A DNA stretch of 64,000 bases from Arachnopeziza araneosa (GCA_003988855.1 QYAI01000066.1:164953-228952), one strand, 5' to 3'; counted from the stretch's first letter, positions 11,909 to 26,835 are shown. Notes: generated from the letters alone by a model not told the origin. Numbers and translations: made by a program.

Positions 11909-12807
11909 CCACGTCCCTTTCTTTACTCTCCTTCAATCCTCCTCAATCTCCAATTCAATCCTCAAGCAAACGAAATCGATACCCAACACCGCACAGGCAG
12001 GCAGATAGGTAGATACAGCTCAGACGACGGCGACGATGATGCAGCGGCGTGAAGAGGAGACCTGAACACCGTTGGGTTTTGCGCTGCTGCTCGTCTGGAT
12101 TTGTATCGCCTGGGGAAAGAGCCGCGAGCTTATCGCCCGCCCTGATTGGCAGAAGACCGTCTCCACCGCCCAAAGAGGGAACTGATAAGGCCCGGGGCGG
12201 CGGAGATCACGGCGCCGGCATGTGAGTGGGTGGCTACGGCTGCTTACGTGATGCTCCCCCCCCCAGTGGTGTTCCCCGGTACAGAATAACTTCTCCATTG
12301 GGGTCGTGCGGCGACGAGGGAAAAACACATCTGCCGACGCCAAGTATTGGGATGGCCAGGACAATGGCGGTTTTGGGCTGGATGCAGGCACTGGAGAGGG
12401 GACAGCATTTAAAGAGATAATTAAACCCGACTTCAACTCCAAACTATATGAGATGAGCTTCGTGCCGCCCAACATGTTTTGACAAGACGCCCAGTGTCGT
12501 GATGGGCAGACCACAGCAGTTTTCCTCCACGAAGAGTTTCTCAGACCAACTAGACCCAGTCTCCAACACCAGAACACCAACAAATTCTTTCCTCTGAATG
12601 GACCTTCTGGCGCCTGCATAATCAAGACTACATTCCCAAACCACGACAGACGCTGAACCAGAGTGCGCATACGGCTATCATCCCATATCGAACAGATCCG
12701 CCTCTTTTTTAAATACCAACCATTGGAGTAATTGTCTCTGCATGTGGTAGACTGACTCGATATAGTTGTCTCCTCCTTTCCGCATCCGACGTGCCACGTC
12801 CTTCCTG
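11909..12807. promoter_or_regulatory. Upstream region of the ammonium transporter with GATA cores
   Basis: HGATAR-type cores lie at 12183-12189 (TGATAAG), at 12415-12420 (AGATAA) and at 12130-12135 on the minus strand (CGATAA). Such sites bind AreA/NIT2-type nitrogen regulators, which control ammonium permeases in fungi. Three short cores in about 900 bp can arise by chance, so functional assignment is tentative. No gene is supported in this interval; the minus-strand ORF 12020-12820 has no recognisable domain. Confidence 0.3.
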
Positions 12808-14145
12808 TTAGAACAGACACGTCACGTTTGCGATTTCTTCATAGAACTCCCACCAGTTCATATCTCTCATGTCAGCGTTCCGATCCAAAGCCTCCCATCG
12901 TTTCTCGAGAAAGCTAGACATGGCGCGCAGGGCTTCAAACGAGAGATAGCTCGCCGTCTTGCCAATGCTCTTCCGAATCTCCACCCGCTGCTCCGGCATC
13001 AGGCAGTGGGAACCCACAATGAGAACGGGGAAGAGGATGCAGTGGTGGAGCTTGTCGGTCAGATCAGGTCCTGCAACGACTTTTATACAGTCAGAAACAG
13101 TTTTCTGCACAAGCTGATGATCGACCTGCAGGCCACTCAATGCTCGGTACAGATACATAAAGGCGGAAAATCGATAGCACGCATTGAAAGCGATCCAGCC
13201 TGCCTGCTTCGGCGTTACCTTGATATCCACGTTTCGAGCTGCTTGTTGAGTGAGAACAGATTGGATCTGGTACAGGATCTCAAGAGGAACAGTATTCCCA
13301 AAGTGCCTCACCCGATATCCGTGTGAAGAAAGCTGCGACAGGACCGCCATGGTTTCTAGGAAATCATCTTCGGGCGGGACTCTTCCCCACCATGGTTCAC
13401 AGTTCCCAAACTCAGCCCATGAGCCTTCATCAAAGTATGGGTCATCCCCGATCAACATGGCATGGGTCAGATCCATCGTTGCAAAAATAGATAGCATGAG
13501 GACTGGTAATTCATGGTTAGACGCAAAGATCCCTTTCATGCCCTTCCATTGTGTCAATATCGCCTTTCCTCCCACTATATGGTGATGTGTTGCTGAAGAC
13601 TCGGTGATAGGTTCGATGATGCCATCAAGAATACAAAGCAGCACGTTGGCGATGAACAGCGAGTTATTCGTCTCATCGTCATGCGACGACATTAGATGTT
13701 TCCTAAACATCCGCAGCGCATTATTCCGATCCTGGATCTTCGATAACGATAGCGCTTCCTGGTTGGCGCTTCGGTATGTCGAGTGCGCATTCGCGACGGC
13801 CACCACACTCTGCAGAAGGATCGGATCATTGCTGAGGACCTTCAAGTCAACCTGCGGGACCGTGTTGGTGAGGTTGAAGCGCGGGAGCAGCTCGTTCTCA
13901 AAGTAGAGGATATGGTGATCGGATGATTTCTGCAAGGCTGGCGGCTGATACAACGGAATCTTCTTCCCAGCCAGGCGGCCTCGGGAGGCTACGCAGTCGG
14001 TCCAGCGTAGTCTGACCTTGCCATAATCACATCGGCGACCGATCTTGGTACATTTCTCGCAGGCGGGGAGCGTCAGATCGCAGATGACTCTGCGCTCTTT
14101 GCATCCCCAGCATGATCCTTCGACGGTTCGAATCCGTGGTGGCAT
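12808..14145 (-). CDS. Zn2Cys6 transcription factor
   Basis: Fungal binuclear zinc-cluster regulator, 445 aa, single exon, start ATG at 14145-14143. The DNA-binding domain is at the extreme N-terminus with canonical spacing: C12-x2-C15-x6-C22-x6-C29-x2-C32-x6-C39, within GSCWGCKERRVICD..LPACEKC. The remaining 400 residues are helical and fit the fungal-specific transcription factor domain (Fungal_trans_2 style: ALRMFRKHLMS, LFIANVLLCILDGIIE, HHHIVGGKAILTQW). The protein would be nuclear. Its target is unknown; it lies next to the ammonium transporter on the same strand, with about 1 kb between them and no shared promoter. Confidence 0.92.
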   Translation of the reverse strand: MPPRIRTVEGSCWGCKERRVICDLTLPACEKCTKIGRRCDYGKVRLRWTDCVASRGRLAGKKIPLYQPPALQKSSDHHILYFENELLPRFNLTNTVPQVDLKVLSNDPILLQSVVAVANAHSTYRSANQEALSLSKIQDRNNALRMFRKHLMSSHDDETNNSLFIANVLLCILDGIIEPITESSATHHHIVGGKAILTQWKGMKGIFASNHELPVLMLSIFATMDLTHAMLIGDDPYFDEGSWAEFGNCEPWWGRVPPEDDFLETMAVLSQLSSHGYRVRHFGNTVPLEILYQIQSVLTQQAARNVDIKVTPKQAGWIAFNACYRFSAFMYLYRALSGLQVDHQLVQKTVSDCIKVVAGPDLTDKLHHCILFPVLIVGSHCLMPEQRVEIRKSIGKTASYLSFEALRAMSSFLEKRWEALDRNADMRDMNWWEFYEEIANVTCLF

Positions 14146-17100
14146 TGCTTTGTTGGAGACATGAGGTTGTCGACGGGAATGAATGAGTAAGATATGACAA
14201 GAGGGGGGCGAGGGGGGGATGAAATAGGGCAGGAGAGGGCGGCGGCGGTGGAGGAGGAGGGAGGGAGACGAGGAGGAGGAGGGGAGAAGGCGGAAATTGA
14301 ATGGATGACTGCAACCACAAGAGTTGCACCACTTGCCTCTGGGTAAGGAAGGCTGAGGGAAGTGATGCTTAGTGAGGTAGCTGCGCTCCTTGTTCTTGCG
14401 TGTCCGGGATTCTAACGGACCCGGTTTTCTTATCTTGCCCCCACGACACGTGAGCCACTACGAGGAAATCGAGAAACGCCAGCCAGCAAGTGCGAAGGGG
14501 GGAGAAGAATCAACAACAACAACAACTGCCCCGTTCCTTCCTTTCCAAAACAAAGTTGCCAGGACCAAAAACGCGGGGAGACGATGAAACCCACCGGCAT
14601 CCCCNCCCCCNACCCCCCCCCCCCCCCCCTAACCCGGCCTGCTAAACCCGGTCTCGACAAGTAAATGCTCTGCAAGTGTCTGCTCTGCTCTGCTCTCGCC
14701 ATCCTTTTGCCTCCCCCTTTCCAGGTGGGACTACCTGGCGATTCAGCCCTATTATCTTTATTCAATTCCCTCTTCCGTCATAGTCTGTTACGGGAGAGCA
14801 GAATTTTCCTCTTGCTTTCAGCCACGTGCTACAATATTCCACGGCAACCTGTCAAACGGCAACATCTCTGCTGCACATCTCGTCAGAGGCGTCCTGAGGG
14901 AGGGTACCCATCAACATCTGGAAGGTCGTTAAATCGAACTAGAAGTTTCATGGAAGCCTGACAGAATACCTAATAGCGCCGTTCACGACTTCTAGCGTGC
15001 CATCAGCGTCCATGGTATTGGTGCCTCTTAGTGCTCTTAGCCTCAAGTCACCCTATTGAACAGGACACATATGGCATGGACGGAACTCTCGAGATGATTC
15101 CGAGGACCACTAATCTACCATCGACGCATTATTGACTGGGAATCATCAGCGGCAACTTAATTGGAGTACAGGGTCAGGATCCCCTCAAATCTGCACTTTG
15201 CACTTTGCCATGTGGCTATTCACCAATGCCATCCGCTATGCAACCGACTTCCACAGGGCGCGGTTTATCAACACCCCACGAGTCATCGAGATGGTTGCAA
15301 GTTCAAGCTCTCCACGCTGGGAATGTAGATCATCAAGACCACATCAGCTGCAACTGAGCCGGGATCCGAGGATTGACAAGCTGCAGTACCGTCCCTCTTA
15401 TCTCTCGTTTGCCGCCCATCAACCCTATTGACTTGCATAGAGCCATTCTAGCACCTACCATCTGCCACCTCTCCACCTCATTTGCCTGCTCGTACACCCT
15501 CCTGTCCTCTTCAGGCTCTCACCGAGTCACCCATCCCACGTTAGCAAGCACCCCAACAGCGAGTACGCAATCCAAAAGACGCAAGTGACTCCTCCAGGCT
15601 CGGGCGTTGCCGTTGTCCGCTGAAACGTGAAGCTCCTGCCTCTTTTGGATGTTGGCTCGTGGTTGCCACGTTGTGATGATCAAGATCACCTGAGATCTGG
15701 GAGCGGTGCTTGGAAGCTTGGAGAGAACAGCTTCAAAAATTCGAATAGGATGAGATGTCTCATGTTCATATTGTTGTCTGATTCGAAACCTGCACTTTTG
15801 ACAGCGGATTCGCTGCTCCTCCGTGCTGCATCGAAATCGAGAACTTGGTTTCAGCTCGCTAAGACATCGATGCAGGTACGTGTGGGAGAGATATTCTATT
15901 CTCGACGCTGCCATACTCTCGCCGCAGGATTCTAGATCACGTTGCGGTATTTAGAGTTTGAAATGTCATACCATTGACAAGACTCAGGAGCAGCTGAGAT
16001 AACGATCTGACGGCAACATCCGCCCACGGAAGAAGTAAATGCCCGAGCTGCTGACCATTCTTGGAATCTCCATCTCACACTTCAGCCTCACCAGTGACAC
16101 AGCACGATTCCCCGCATTTGACTTATGCTGAAACCCACCAGCGTCCACCGTGGAGCTGCGAGTCTCATACCTGCCTCTTCAACGGGCCCGAGCCGATGCT
16201 CACTTCGCTCACCGCTGCTGCCACCGAGACATTTAGGATTGCTTCTGAGGGAATGTTGGTAGCTTAGCTGAGCTGAGCTGACTCCAAACGACATTGCTGT
16301 ATCATTTGCATCCTCCACCAGTTCTCACATCCGCACACCACATGCAAGCCATGCGTACCGAGTGCCGAGGGCTTTTCAACGTGGGGAGCAGAAGTGTGAT
16401 ATTGGGGGAGAGAAGGTACAATTTGAAAACCGGGACCTATGAATAGACAAGATCGAGCAGCAGAGAAATTGGTTATCTAGATATTCTCCGATGGGTTGCC
16501 GGTGCCCATGATTCACAAGATAAGTTTCAAGTATTGATTGTTGATTGTTGACAATGTGATATCCGGCCCGTCGCCAACATCACCGGCGGCCTGCCCGAGG
16601 CATCTCGGTCTGTCTCTTTGGGCGGCCCGGGCCCGCTGCCGCGCTAACGAAGACCCTGAACCCTAAAGTCCTAGGGAGCATGCAGTCAGCAAATCACTGG
16701 TACATGCCCTCGACTTGAGTTTCTCCAAATGTTTCCAACTTGAACGTCTCGTAGTTTCTGTAGGTTCAAGCGGTCTGCATGTCCAGCACAAAATCTCCCC
16801 GTCCCCGTCCCCGTCCCTGTCCCCGTCCCAATCTCCCAGGCGGGTCAGTTTGACAGCCACCAGCACGCCCAATTCGCTTCGGGGCCCTCTCTCCCCGTCG
16901 AGAAGCGAAATGGCGTTAGTTCGGCTGGTTGTCTTGCCAGTGCCCGTCTCGCCTTTTGGCGCGCTGCTTTTCCCTCGCGCAACGGGATCTCTCCATCTCC
17001 TGTGCGTTCTTGCATCGCATCCTGGACCTAGGCCTAGGAACTTTTCTCTCCCTCTCGTCGCTCCTCATCTCACTATTGGAAAGCCCGTGGCTGCACGGCA

Positions 17101-17149
17101 ATAGGGGCACCTTGAGATTCAATTGCATTGATTCGATCGATCCGCGAAC
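14146..17149. other. 3-kb spacer without a supported gene
   Basis: Short overlapping ORFs only. It contains a poly-C run with two ambiguous bases (14605 and 14611) at 14601-14629 and a CCCCGT array near 16799-16828. The GA-rich block at 14200-14290 encodes proline or serine runs in spurious frames. ORF 15519-15914 on the minus strand (131 aa) has no family signature. The final part should be the promoter of the PEAK-rich gene. Confidence 0.45.
14601..14629. repeat. Poly-C tract with two N bases
   Basis: A cytosine homopolymer interrupted by N at 14605 and 14611 and by an A at 14612. The consensus was not resolved here, so length and content are unreliable. Confidence 0.95.
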
Positions 17150-20100
17150 ATGGCTGCTGTAGATGTGAGTGTGCGATGGAGCTACCCCACGCTGCTGAAC
17201 AAACCGCTGATTGACTCTCACGCAGACGGAATCCCCAGCGGACGCGCACCCCATCGTGGGCCACGCAGATGCTGTTGCTGAGGATCCAACACCCATTGAG
17301 TCCGCTCATCATATCACTGTCGTCGCCAATGGCGAATCATCCGCGCTGGACGGCACCCATGTCCATACGCAGGAAGATCCTATAGCTATCCATGCCAAAC
17401 CTGCCTCGACCCCCGCCGCCGCAACCACCGACGACGCGGAGAAAAAGGAAGACGCCGACGCGCGGGAGATAAAGAAAGTCGTAGAGCACGATGCGCACAA
17501 GGAAGAGGTGGTCACGGCTGAGGAGTCGAAGGTTGCAGAGCCAAAATTGGAGCACGAGATTGTAGAACCAACGGCCGAGGGGTCTAAAGCTAAAGAACCT
17601 GCTCCTGCAACGGAGACGCCGAAGGAAGAGGAAGATGAAGCTAAACCTCCCAAAGTTGTCGAGCTTCAGCCCAAGGCATCTGAGGAGAAACCTGAAATTC
17701 CCGCACCAAGTGTGAAAGAGACTGAAGCTGTAAAGCCCAAGATAGAAGAGCCAAAGGCCAAGGTTCTAGAAGTTGCTGCCGCTACGCTTGAGCCGAGTGC
17801 AAAGGAAGAGACCCTAGCACCTGCAGAGGAAGAAGCTGCTACACCGGCAGTCAAGCATGAAGAGCCAAAGGCAAAGGAGGTTGAAACCGCTCCAGCCAAG
17901 ACAGAGACTAAGCCAGAACACGCAGAGCCAATTCATGCCGTAACAGTGGAGGAATCTCCCACACCTGTTACACATGAGGCGCCAAAAGAGAAGGCAATAG
18001 AGGCTATTCCGGCCAAGGAACCAGTGCATGCCGAGACTACAAAGGACGTCGCTTCTGCTGTAGTAGAGGTTGCCCATCCACCGCCAGCAAAGACAGAAGT
18101 TGCTATTCCCGTGACAGTTGTAGAGCCAAAGGCGGAAGAGGTGGCACATGCCCCAGCCAAGACAGAAACCAAGCCAGAGCCAGTCCATGCCGAAAGCACC
18201 AAGGCGCCTGTTCCTGTGGCAGCCAAGGTAGAAACTCCCGCCCCGAAGAAAGAAGAGCCAAAACCAGCAGCTCCCGCCACAGCAACAGTAGCCACATCAT
18301 CTGTTGCAGTCAAGGCCGAAGAATCCAAGACTGTCACCAAAGAAGTCGTCGAGGATGCTCAGGTTGGTAAGCATGGCGTCGAAGCCGTCGTGACGCAAAC
18401 GACCGAGACCGCCAAGACTACCGTCACTGCTACGGCCACTGTCTCCAAAAAAGAGGTAAAAAAAGATGGGCCCTCGAAGCTCGAGCAGGCCGAACATTTG
18501 ATCACCATTATAGGCGCTGAGGCTGCCAAAGGAGCCAAGGATGTGGTCAAGACGGTCGAGGCTCATCCGGAGCTGATCGCTGAGTGAGTCTACTCCCCTT
18601 TTCTCCGTCTGCAAGATGCTAAACATGAACAGAGGTGTCGTCGCCGTCGCCATCGGCGCAGCATCGTTGGTGCAGCCAGAGCTTATGGCTGGAGAAGTGG
18701 CCGTCATCGGTCAGATGGCGAAGACTGCTGCGACCAAGCAGGCAACGTCGATTGCGCAGGCTGAAGGCGCGAAGATCGCTAAGGCTATCTCCACAGATGT
18801 CAGCCAGGATAAGAATCTCGACGGTATAAAGGATACTCCTACGCCTGCTGATGCCAAAGCTGCTGATGCTAAAGCTGCCGATGCTAAAGCGGCTGCCCCA
18901 GTTGATCCTAAAGCTACTCCGGCTACTCCAGCTACAACAGCAACAGCACCTCCAAAATCCGATGCCAAGCCGGAAGACAAGACTGTCGCCGTGGAAGTAG
19001 CCAAAGACGCTCCTAAACCTGCTGAAACCAAACACGAAGTCAAAGAAGCTGAGCCTGTCTCCCTGAAAATCACCATTGGTGCTGACGGAGCTGTCAAATC
19101 CGTGACCCAAGAGAAAGCCGTGGCTGAAGAGGCCAAACCAGCTGAGGAGGCTAAACCAGCTGAGCCAAAAGCGGATGAGACAAGTAAGGCTTTGGTTGAG
19201 AACGCTACTGCAAAAGAGGCCGAACCTGCTGCGAAAGAGCCTGTTATCCCTACGGTTGTGGTTACTGAACATAGCCCGACTGAACCCGTTGCTGCACCTA
19301 AAGAGCCTGAGCCGGAAACGAAGGTTGAGCCTGCTAAGAAGGAGGTCGTTGAGGAATCAGTTGCGAAAGAAGCAGAACCGACTGTGAAAGAAGCAGAGCC
19401 AGCTGTCGAAGAGATTGCTCCTGCTAAGAAAGAGGTTGCTGAAGAGCTGACTGTCAAAGAAAATGATCCTGCTGCAAAAGAACCAGAACCAACTACAGTT
19501 CATGCTCCGACTGTTACAATCAGGAAAGAAGACTTGGACCATTTACATTATAGTTAGTATTCCACTCTCTACTCTCGTTAGATATCAAATCAGGCCGAAA
19601 TAGACTTGGGTAAGCACTCACTAACACTTAACCAGAACTTGATGCAATGCACGTTGCCATCTTGCAACTCACCCAAACAGTCGCTGCCCAGTTGTCGCCT
19701 CCCCCTACGGCTACCTCGGCTCCAAAGGAGGATATAAAAGAACCAGAACCGATTCCTGCCGCTGCTGAAGCATCATCTACTCCCGAACCAACCCCAGCAC
19801 CAGTTGCAGAAGAGTCTACACAAATACCCGCGTCAGAACCCGAAGCCGAAACAAGCAAAGCAGTTGAACCAGCTCCTGCCGCGACGGAAACCCCAGCTGT
19901 TGAATCGACTCCGGTAGTCACAGAAACCCCAACGGCTGAGGCAACTCCGGCTGCCGAGCCAGCAGCACTAAGTCCACCAAAGAAACCAACACACAAGAAA
20001 CGCGCTAGTGTTTTTAGTTACTTGTGGCCTTTCGGTGGTAGTTCGACCAAAGCACCTGCTGAGCCCGAGAGTACTCCTGCGGTGGAGGCAGAGCCTGCAA

Positions 20101-20159
20101 AAGATGCACCTGCCGCACCTACTGCTGAGAGCGTCGCTGCTACCCCTATTGCTGCTTGA
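17150..20159 (+). CDS. Large Pro/Glu/Ala/Lys-rich low-complexity protein
   Basis: Predicted 938-aa protein, four exons: 17150-17164, 17226-18583, 18633-19552 and 19636-20159. The first exon is only MAAVD. Junctions are in phase (MAAVD/TESPAD, LIAE/GVVAV, DHLHY/KLDAM). Most of the chain is acidic/basic low complexity of the PEVK style, with repeats of APAKTETKPE and a triple ADAKA unit near 18850-18900. Two short ordered islands stand out. One is a hydrophobic, alanine-rich segment across the second junction (GVVAVAIGAASLVQPELMAGEVAVIGQ). The other is a basic/aromatic C-terminal motif, KKRASVFSYLWPFGGSSTK. No catalytic domain, signal peptide or clear membrane span was recognised. Function is unknown; a tether or scaffold role would be a guess. 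The uniform frame through 3 kb of low complexity and consistent splice sites support it as a real gene. Confidence 0.8.
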
Positions 20160-22632
20160 GAGTTTCTGGCGCAGATGAGGTGGAATGAGAGCAGTGGATG
20201 GATGGAGGATGGAACGGCCAGTTAGACATACGCCTGGACATAAGGAGGAGTTCTCTGCCTGTTTTACTACTTGTGTTTCTGATCTTGTTTTGAGTCTCGA
20301 GATACCAATTTCCTCTGAGTAGTTGATGGATGCGTGGATTGATAGATTGGCCTGTAGCTCTCGTGGAGAGGATGGTGGGAAGGGTTGGGAGGTGGTTTTA
20401 GCCAGGACATGGAATGAAGGGATGGACGGGTATGATGGGATGAGGGATGCAAGGGAGGAAGGGATGAGTGGAGAATGGACTGGCTGATGATAATGGAAGG
20501 GAGGTGGTTTAGTTAATGTAATTCATAATAGATCAAGACTGGACCTCGATGATTGTTACATGCTGGTGGAAGGGCCGTGAACTGAATCAATGTACCACCT
20601 TGGTAAGACGAGCCTCATCGTAACCCACGTGACCTTGGACATCCGACGACGAGGTGACAATGGAACGTCTTAACTCTCCTCATCAGACACATCTCTCTCA
20701 ATGTGGTATAGATGTACACACCACCTCCTCCCGTGAATACAAGCAATCGATAACTTCTTTTACTACTATCTCCACAACACGCCAGTTTCAGAGCTTTGTT
20801 GTGGATAGTATGAGAGTACCTAGGTAGGAATAAGCCATGCTTAGATGATGGGTAGGTAGGGAGGGATGGACGAGGAGTTTATTTGTCTTGCTTGTATTGT
20901 TTGGTGTGGGTTGGGAGGGGGACATTATCATGGACAACAGCCGCTCAAGAGTGTTTGGGCAAAGGTTGCGATGGACGAACTAGCTGAAGGATTGCAAAGG
21001 TACTAGTGAGAGCTCGATTCGCATATCCTGGTCTCTTTAAGCTGAAACCTTGCCGTCAGATCAACTCAGTACGACTGGCACTGCCATTAATTCTTCATAG
21101 CCAGCGATTCCACAACTTCTCCGTTTTGCAAGGCCAAAATTTAATTCTCTCGATTCTGCTTTGCAAGCGAATATAGAGAACCTCTTGGCATCTTTGACAG
21201 ATGGACACGCGCGAGTAGGAGATATTATGTCTTCTCAAAAAGTACAGACGATTAACTGAATGATTTTCTACACAACTCGAAATTGGACCATGAGGCGGAG
21301 GAAGCGGGAAAACTTGACAAGGCTGCCGACTTGTGCACATCTCGGAGCCTTGGCTTTGCTACCATGACACCTCCTGAGGAAATGATTAAGGCTTATCAAA
21401 TACCCTTTTCCGGGATTGTCAAGGTGCCTCCAATGAAATGGTAGGGATAGATGACTTAGTTGACGTTAGACCCTGCACCAACCTCCTTAATCGTTGCAGA
21501 TTATTGGTGATAATTGTGGGATCTGTAAAGCTGGCTCAGGAAAACCAACATTAATGAGATACATTATCCAAAGTCCCCAGACTCCAGCTAGCCAGCTTCT
21601 ATTTCTGGAAGAGTGGTTCCGCAGAACAACGATCCCATTTAGCATTAATGCGATCGCTGCTGTTTGAGATATCAAAGAAACGTCAGAGTCTAGTGCGCGA
21701 GGCACTTCAAGACGAAGCGAAGGAGGCAAGTTCCGTCATTTCTCTCAAGCAACACTCAATTTATGGGCTATTATGGCCTTTAAATAGACTTCAGACTTCC
21801 TTTTTAGGCGTAGTGAGGGGTTGTACAAACTGGTGTGCTTCTATAATATATCAGCCGTTCTTGCTACCAAAAGGGATCAGTGTCTTCAATTTTGTAATGA
21901 TACGATACAAAATCTAGTCTTGTTTATAACCCTAGGAGACGAAAGCCTAAACCTAGTATCCAATGTCTGTCGTTCATTATTGATCAAAATATATGTAGGT
22001 TACTCAAATGCTAACAAGATAACCGATAAATTTAATTCACGGATGCTTCGGTTAGCTTCATTTCTTTTCGATCATCTTCTTTGAAATCATGTACTACGGA
22101 GGTATCAACCATTATGCTTTTTTAATATCACTCCAGTAAGTTTGCCAAGAAACTCTTGGTCAATCGAGTCAACGAGTACCGAACTGACATCACTTATTAT
22201 CAGGCTTCATTGACCGCTGCTGATCGTTACCAGACTTCGTTACTAAAAGGGGACTATTTGTAGATGGCGATATAGATAAGAAATGATGCTTTTATTACAC
22301 GAAGCATACTTCAAGAATCTGTTCATATATCTATCCTTGTTTGCAAGGTCGTTGCATGGGCAAAGGAGCCGAGGTACCTCAAAGCGCCGCTCGATATTGA
22401 GTTTCAGGGGCTTCTGCGCAACGGTCACATATTTATATTAATGAATTATTTTCCAAGCCACTGGGTTCGGCTGTGAAGACGTATCAGCAACTGGCACCTC
22501 AGGGTTGAGATATTGCTACTCCAGAGTAGAGTTTGTTGGAATTTTGTATAATTGATCACAGTTCCTGCTGAAATAAATCATACTCAGCAATGAGAACCGA
22601 GAATATAAATCACACAAAAGCTAAGCTACAAC
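20160..22632. other. 2.5-kb spacer, AT-rich in its right half
   Basis: The first 350 bp are GGATGG/GGGATG-rich 3' flank of the previous gene. From about 21050 the sequence is AT-rich with only short overlapping ORFs. No transposon ends, RNA gene or protein family was recognised. Confidence 0.45.
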
Positions 22633-24226
22633 ATGTCATCACCAAATGTCACCATCCATTGCGGCTTCTGGATGAACTACTCCAAAGGCCCAGTGGCAGG
22701 ATCAACTATTACTCTGACTAACCGCAATGGAAATATTCTCATCGCTGCACTTGCTATATTCATTCAAGTATGTGAGCTTCCTGACCCGGAGATTGCTTTA
22801 CATTGTACCTATAATCCTAGTTATCATTGAGGAGCTGATGTGAACGCATTCTTTATGCGCTTTGAAGAATAACGTACCTAACCCAACGAACAGGTTTTCG
22901 GTGGGCAGTCTTGGGGTATCATATGTTTTATCACGCACCAGTTACGCACGACTAGGAATGCTGAAGATGGCCTGCATTATCAACAACAAGCGGTATTGAG
23001 GAATGCCAAGTCTGATATCAGTACCATGATAGAATTCACACGGATAGCATATGCCTGGCGCTCTCGTACCCCAAAGTACTTTCAAAAATCCATCACTCCG
23101 ATTTGTATCGGCATCCTTCATCTTACGGCTTTTGGTGCTGCCAGTATCTTAGCTTCTCACATTACTACAACTGATGATGAGGTTCTCTTGAGTCGGAGCT
23201 CCCGCTGTGGGCCATGGCCGACTGTAAACTCTTCGGTGACTTCAGAAGAGGATCTGTTACAAACCAACTATGGAACTATGCGGATGAAAGACAGTGGACA
23301 ATATGTTCAAAGCTGCCTGGGTGGGTCATTATCCCTCCCAGAATGCAACATCTTCAAAAAGCTGCATTGGAATTGGACCTCAACAACAAACTATCCTTGC
23401 CCTTTCGATGACTTGTGTCTTGGCCCAGCAAATAGCTCATTATACTTAGATACGGGGTTGATCGACTCTCGCGAAGACCTAGGTATCAATGGAAAAGGTG
23501 CAGACCGAATTCAATGGAGGAAGAAGGCAACATGCATCCCTATTACGACAAGTGGATACAGCAAACAAGGTACAAGTTCAATACGGTACCATGATAGCCG
23601 ATATTTAGGAGAAATGCCCTTCAACTACACCGCCCTATTCTACGGCACAAGTCTTTTGAACGTTTCCATGGTAGTCATCGATGACTCTGAGATAACAAAT
23701 GCCAGTTATATCCTGACGAACTGGAATGACCTCGTAGTTCCCGCCCACAGCGCTGCTGTAAAGCCATATGATATAGAGTATGTTGTGGTCCCAAGTAGAT
23801 TTGTCAACAAGCTAAAATATGTAATCTAGAGTTGACATAGATGAAATTGATGGAAGCTTTGTGCCCATTCCGGCTTTATCTATTCCGAATGCTACTCTGA
23901 TGCTAGTTTATGCCAGTTTTCTGGAGGCATATATGGCGCCCACTGATGATCTCTGGCTTTCTGCACATGAAAAGAGGACCAAGACTTACCATACTGATGA
24001 GGCGGAGACCATAATAGTCGACGTGTATATCCAGGACGTGCCTGTAGCTGTTTTAGCTTGCACAGAACAGCACCAGTTTTGCAATCCTTCTCCACTTCCG
24101 AACAGCACCCCGAGTTGCACCGAGTTTCAGTCAATTTACTACGGGTTTGAGGATCAGAAACTCAACGATGTATTTACTAGTGGTCGTCAACTAGTGGCAG
24201 TTGACGCTATCTTGACGCCAAATTAA
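22633..24226 (+). CDS. Fungal membrane protein with large cysteine-containing ectodomain
   Basis: Predicted 471 aa, exons 22633-22767, 22894-23777 and 23830-24226. Donors are GTATGT at both introns; the second intron (52 nt) removes an apparent frame break and gives YDIEVDIDEIDGSF. A first hydrophobic span (NILIAALAIFIQVFGGQSWGIICFI) and a second (ITPICIGILHLTAFGAASIL, roughly residues 115-135) flank a basic segment. After the second span comes a long probably extracellular region with many N-x-S/T sites and paired cysteines, including the motif ACTEQHQFC. From memory, that motif recurs in an uncharacterised group of larger filamentous-fungal membrane proteins. Those have further C-terminal transmembrane segments that are absent here, so the gene may be 3'-truncated. 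Biochemical role unknown. Confidence 0.7.
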
Positions 24227-24789
24227 TCAGTATAACCTTTGAGTAGTGTTTTTAGCAGTGTTTCGTTTTGAATCCGCAGCAGAGAAATCATAGGTAGCTG
24301 CCCCTAAACTACCTTTCCTCTTTGTATGGCAAAAGGATTCTATCAAGGAGCCTAGATGATAGAGTCGATTCTAGTTCCTGAATTATGATAACATCAATTC
24401 TTACGGGTTTGCTAGTTTTACTACTTTTACCTTACAGTCGCCACCTTACTGCCGGCACCACCTTACTGAGCACGTGCTTTGAAAAGGGAAAGAGGGGAAA
24501 TGAGGGAAAGGGCTGGAAGTCTATTTGATACTGCTTTTTAGAATGATTTGGACTGACCTTATGCTCTGATTCTTGGAAAACACTAAAAAGGAGTGTTGCG
24601 GCAAAATCGATATATTTCTCTTGAGTGTTTGATGAAACACCGTAATTGACAACTACATTTGAACACTTCACTAATTGCAAAGCAACCTCGCCAACTTTTA
24701 TGAAAAGAGACGAATCTCCTCTACGTTGGGGTTAAAATTATATTTAATTGTATTAGATTTCGGTTTTTTTCTCCTCCATTATCATTAGT
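24227..24789. other. Convergent 3' spacer
   Basis: AT-rich interval between the convergent membrane-protein and carboxylesterase genes. No coding or structural feature recognised. Confidence 0.5.

Positions 24790-26835
<2,046 letters not shown>

Noticed and set aside
12020..12820. 266-codon minus-strand ORF upstream of the ammonium transporter
   Set aside because: No domain, mixed composition, and it lies in a probable promoter region.
15519..15914. 131-codon minus-strand ORF
   Set aside because: No recognisable motif, no neighbouring exon, and an overlapping plus-strand ORF of similar length.
17309..19996. Several antisense ORFs of 100-250 codons rich in Ser/Ala/Gly or Leu/Trp/Cys
   Set aside because: They are shadows of the low-complexity PEAK-rich gene on the plus strand.
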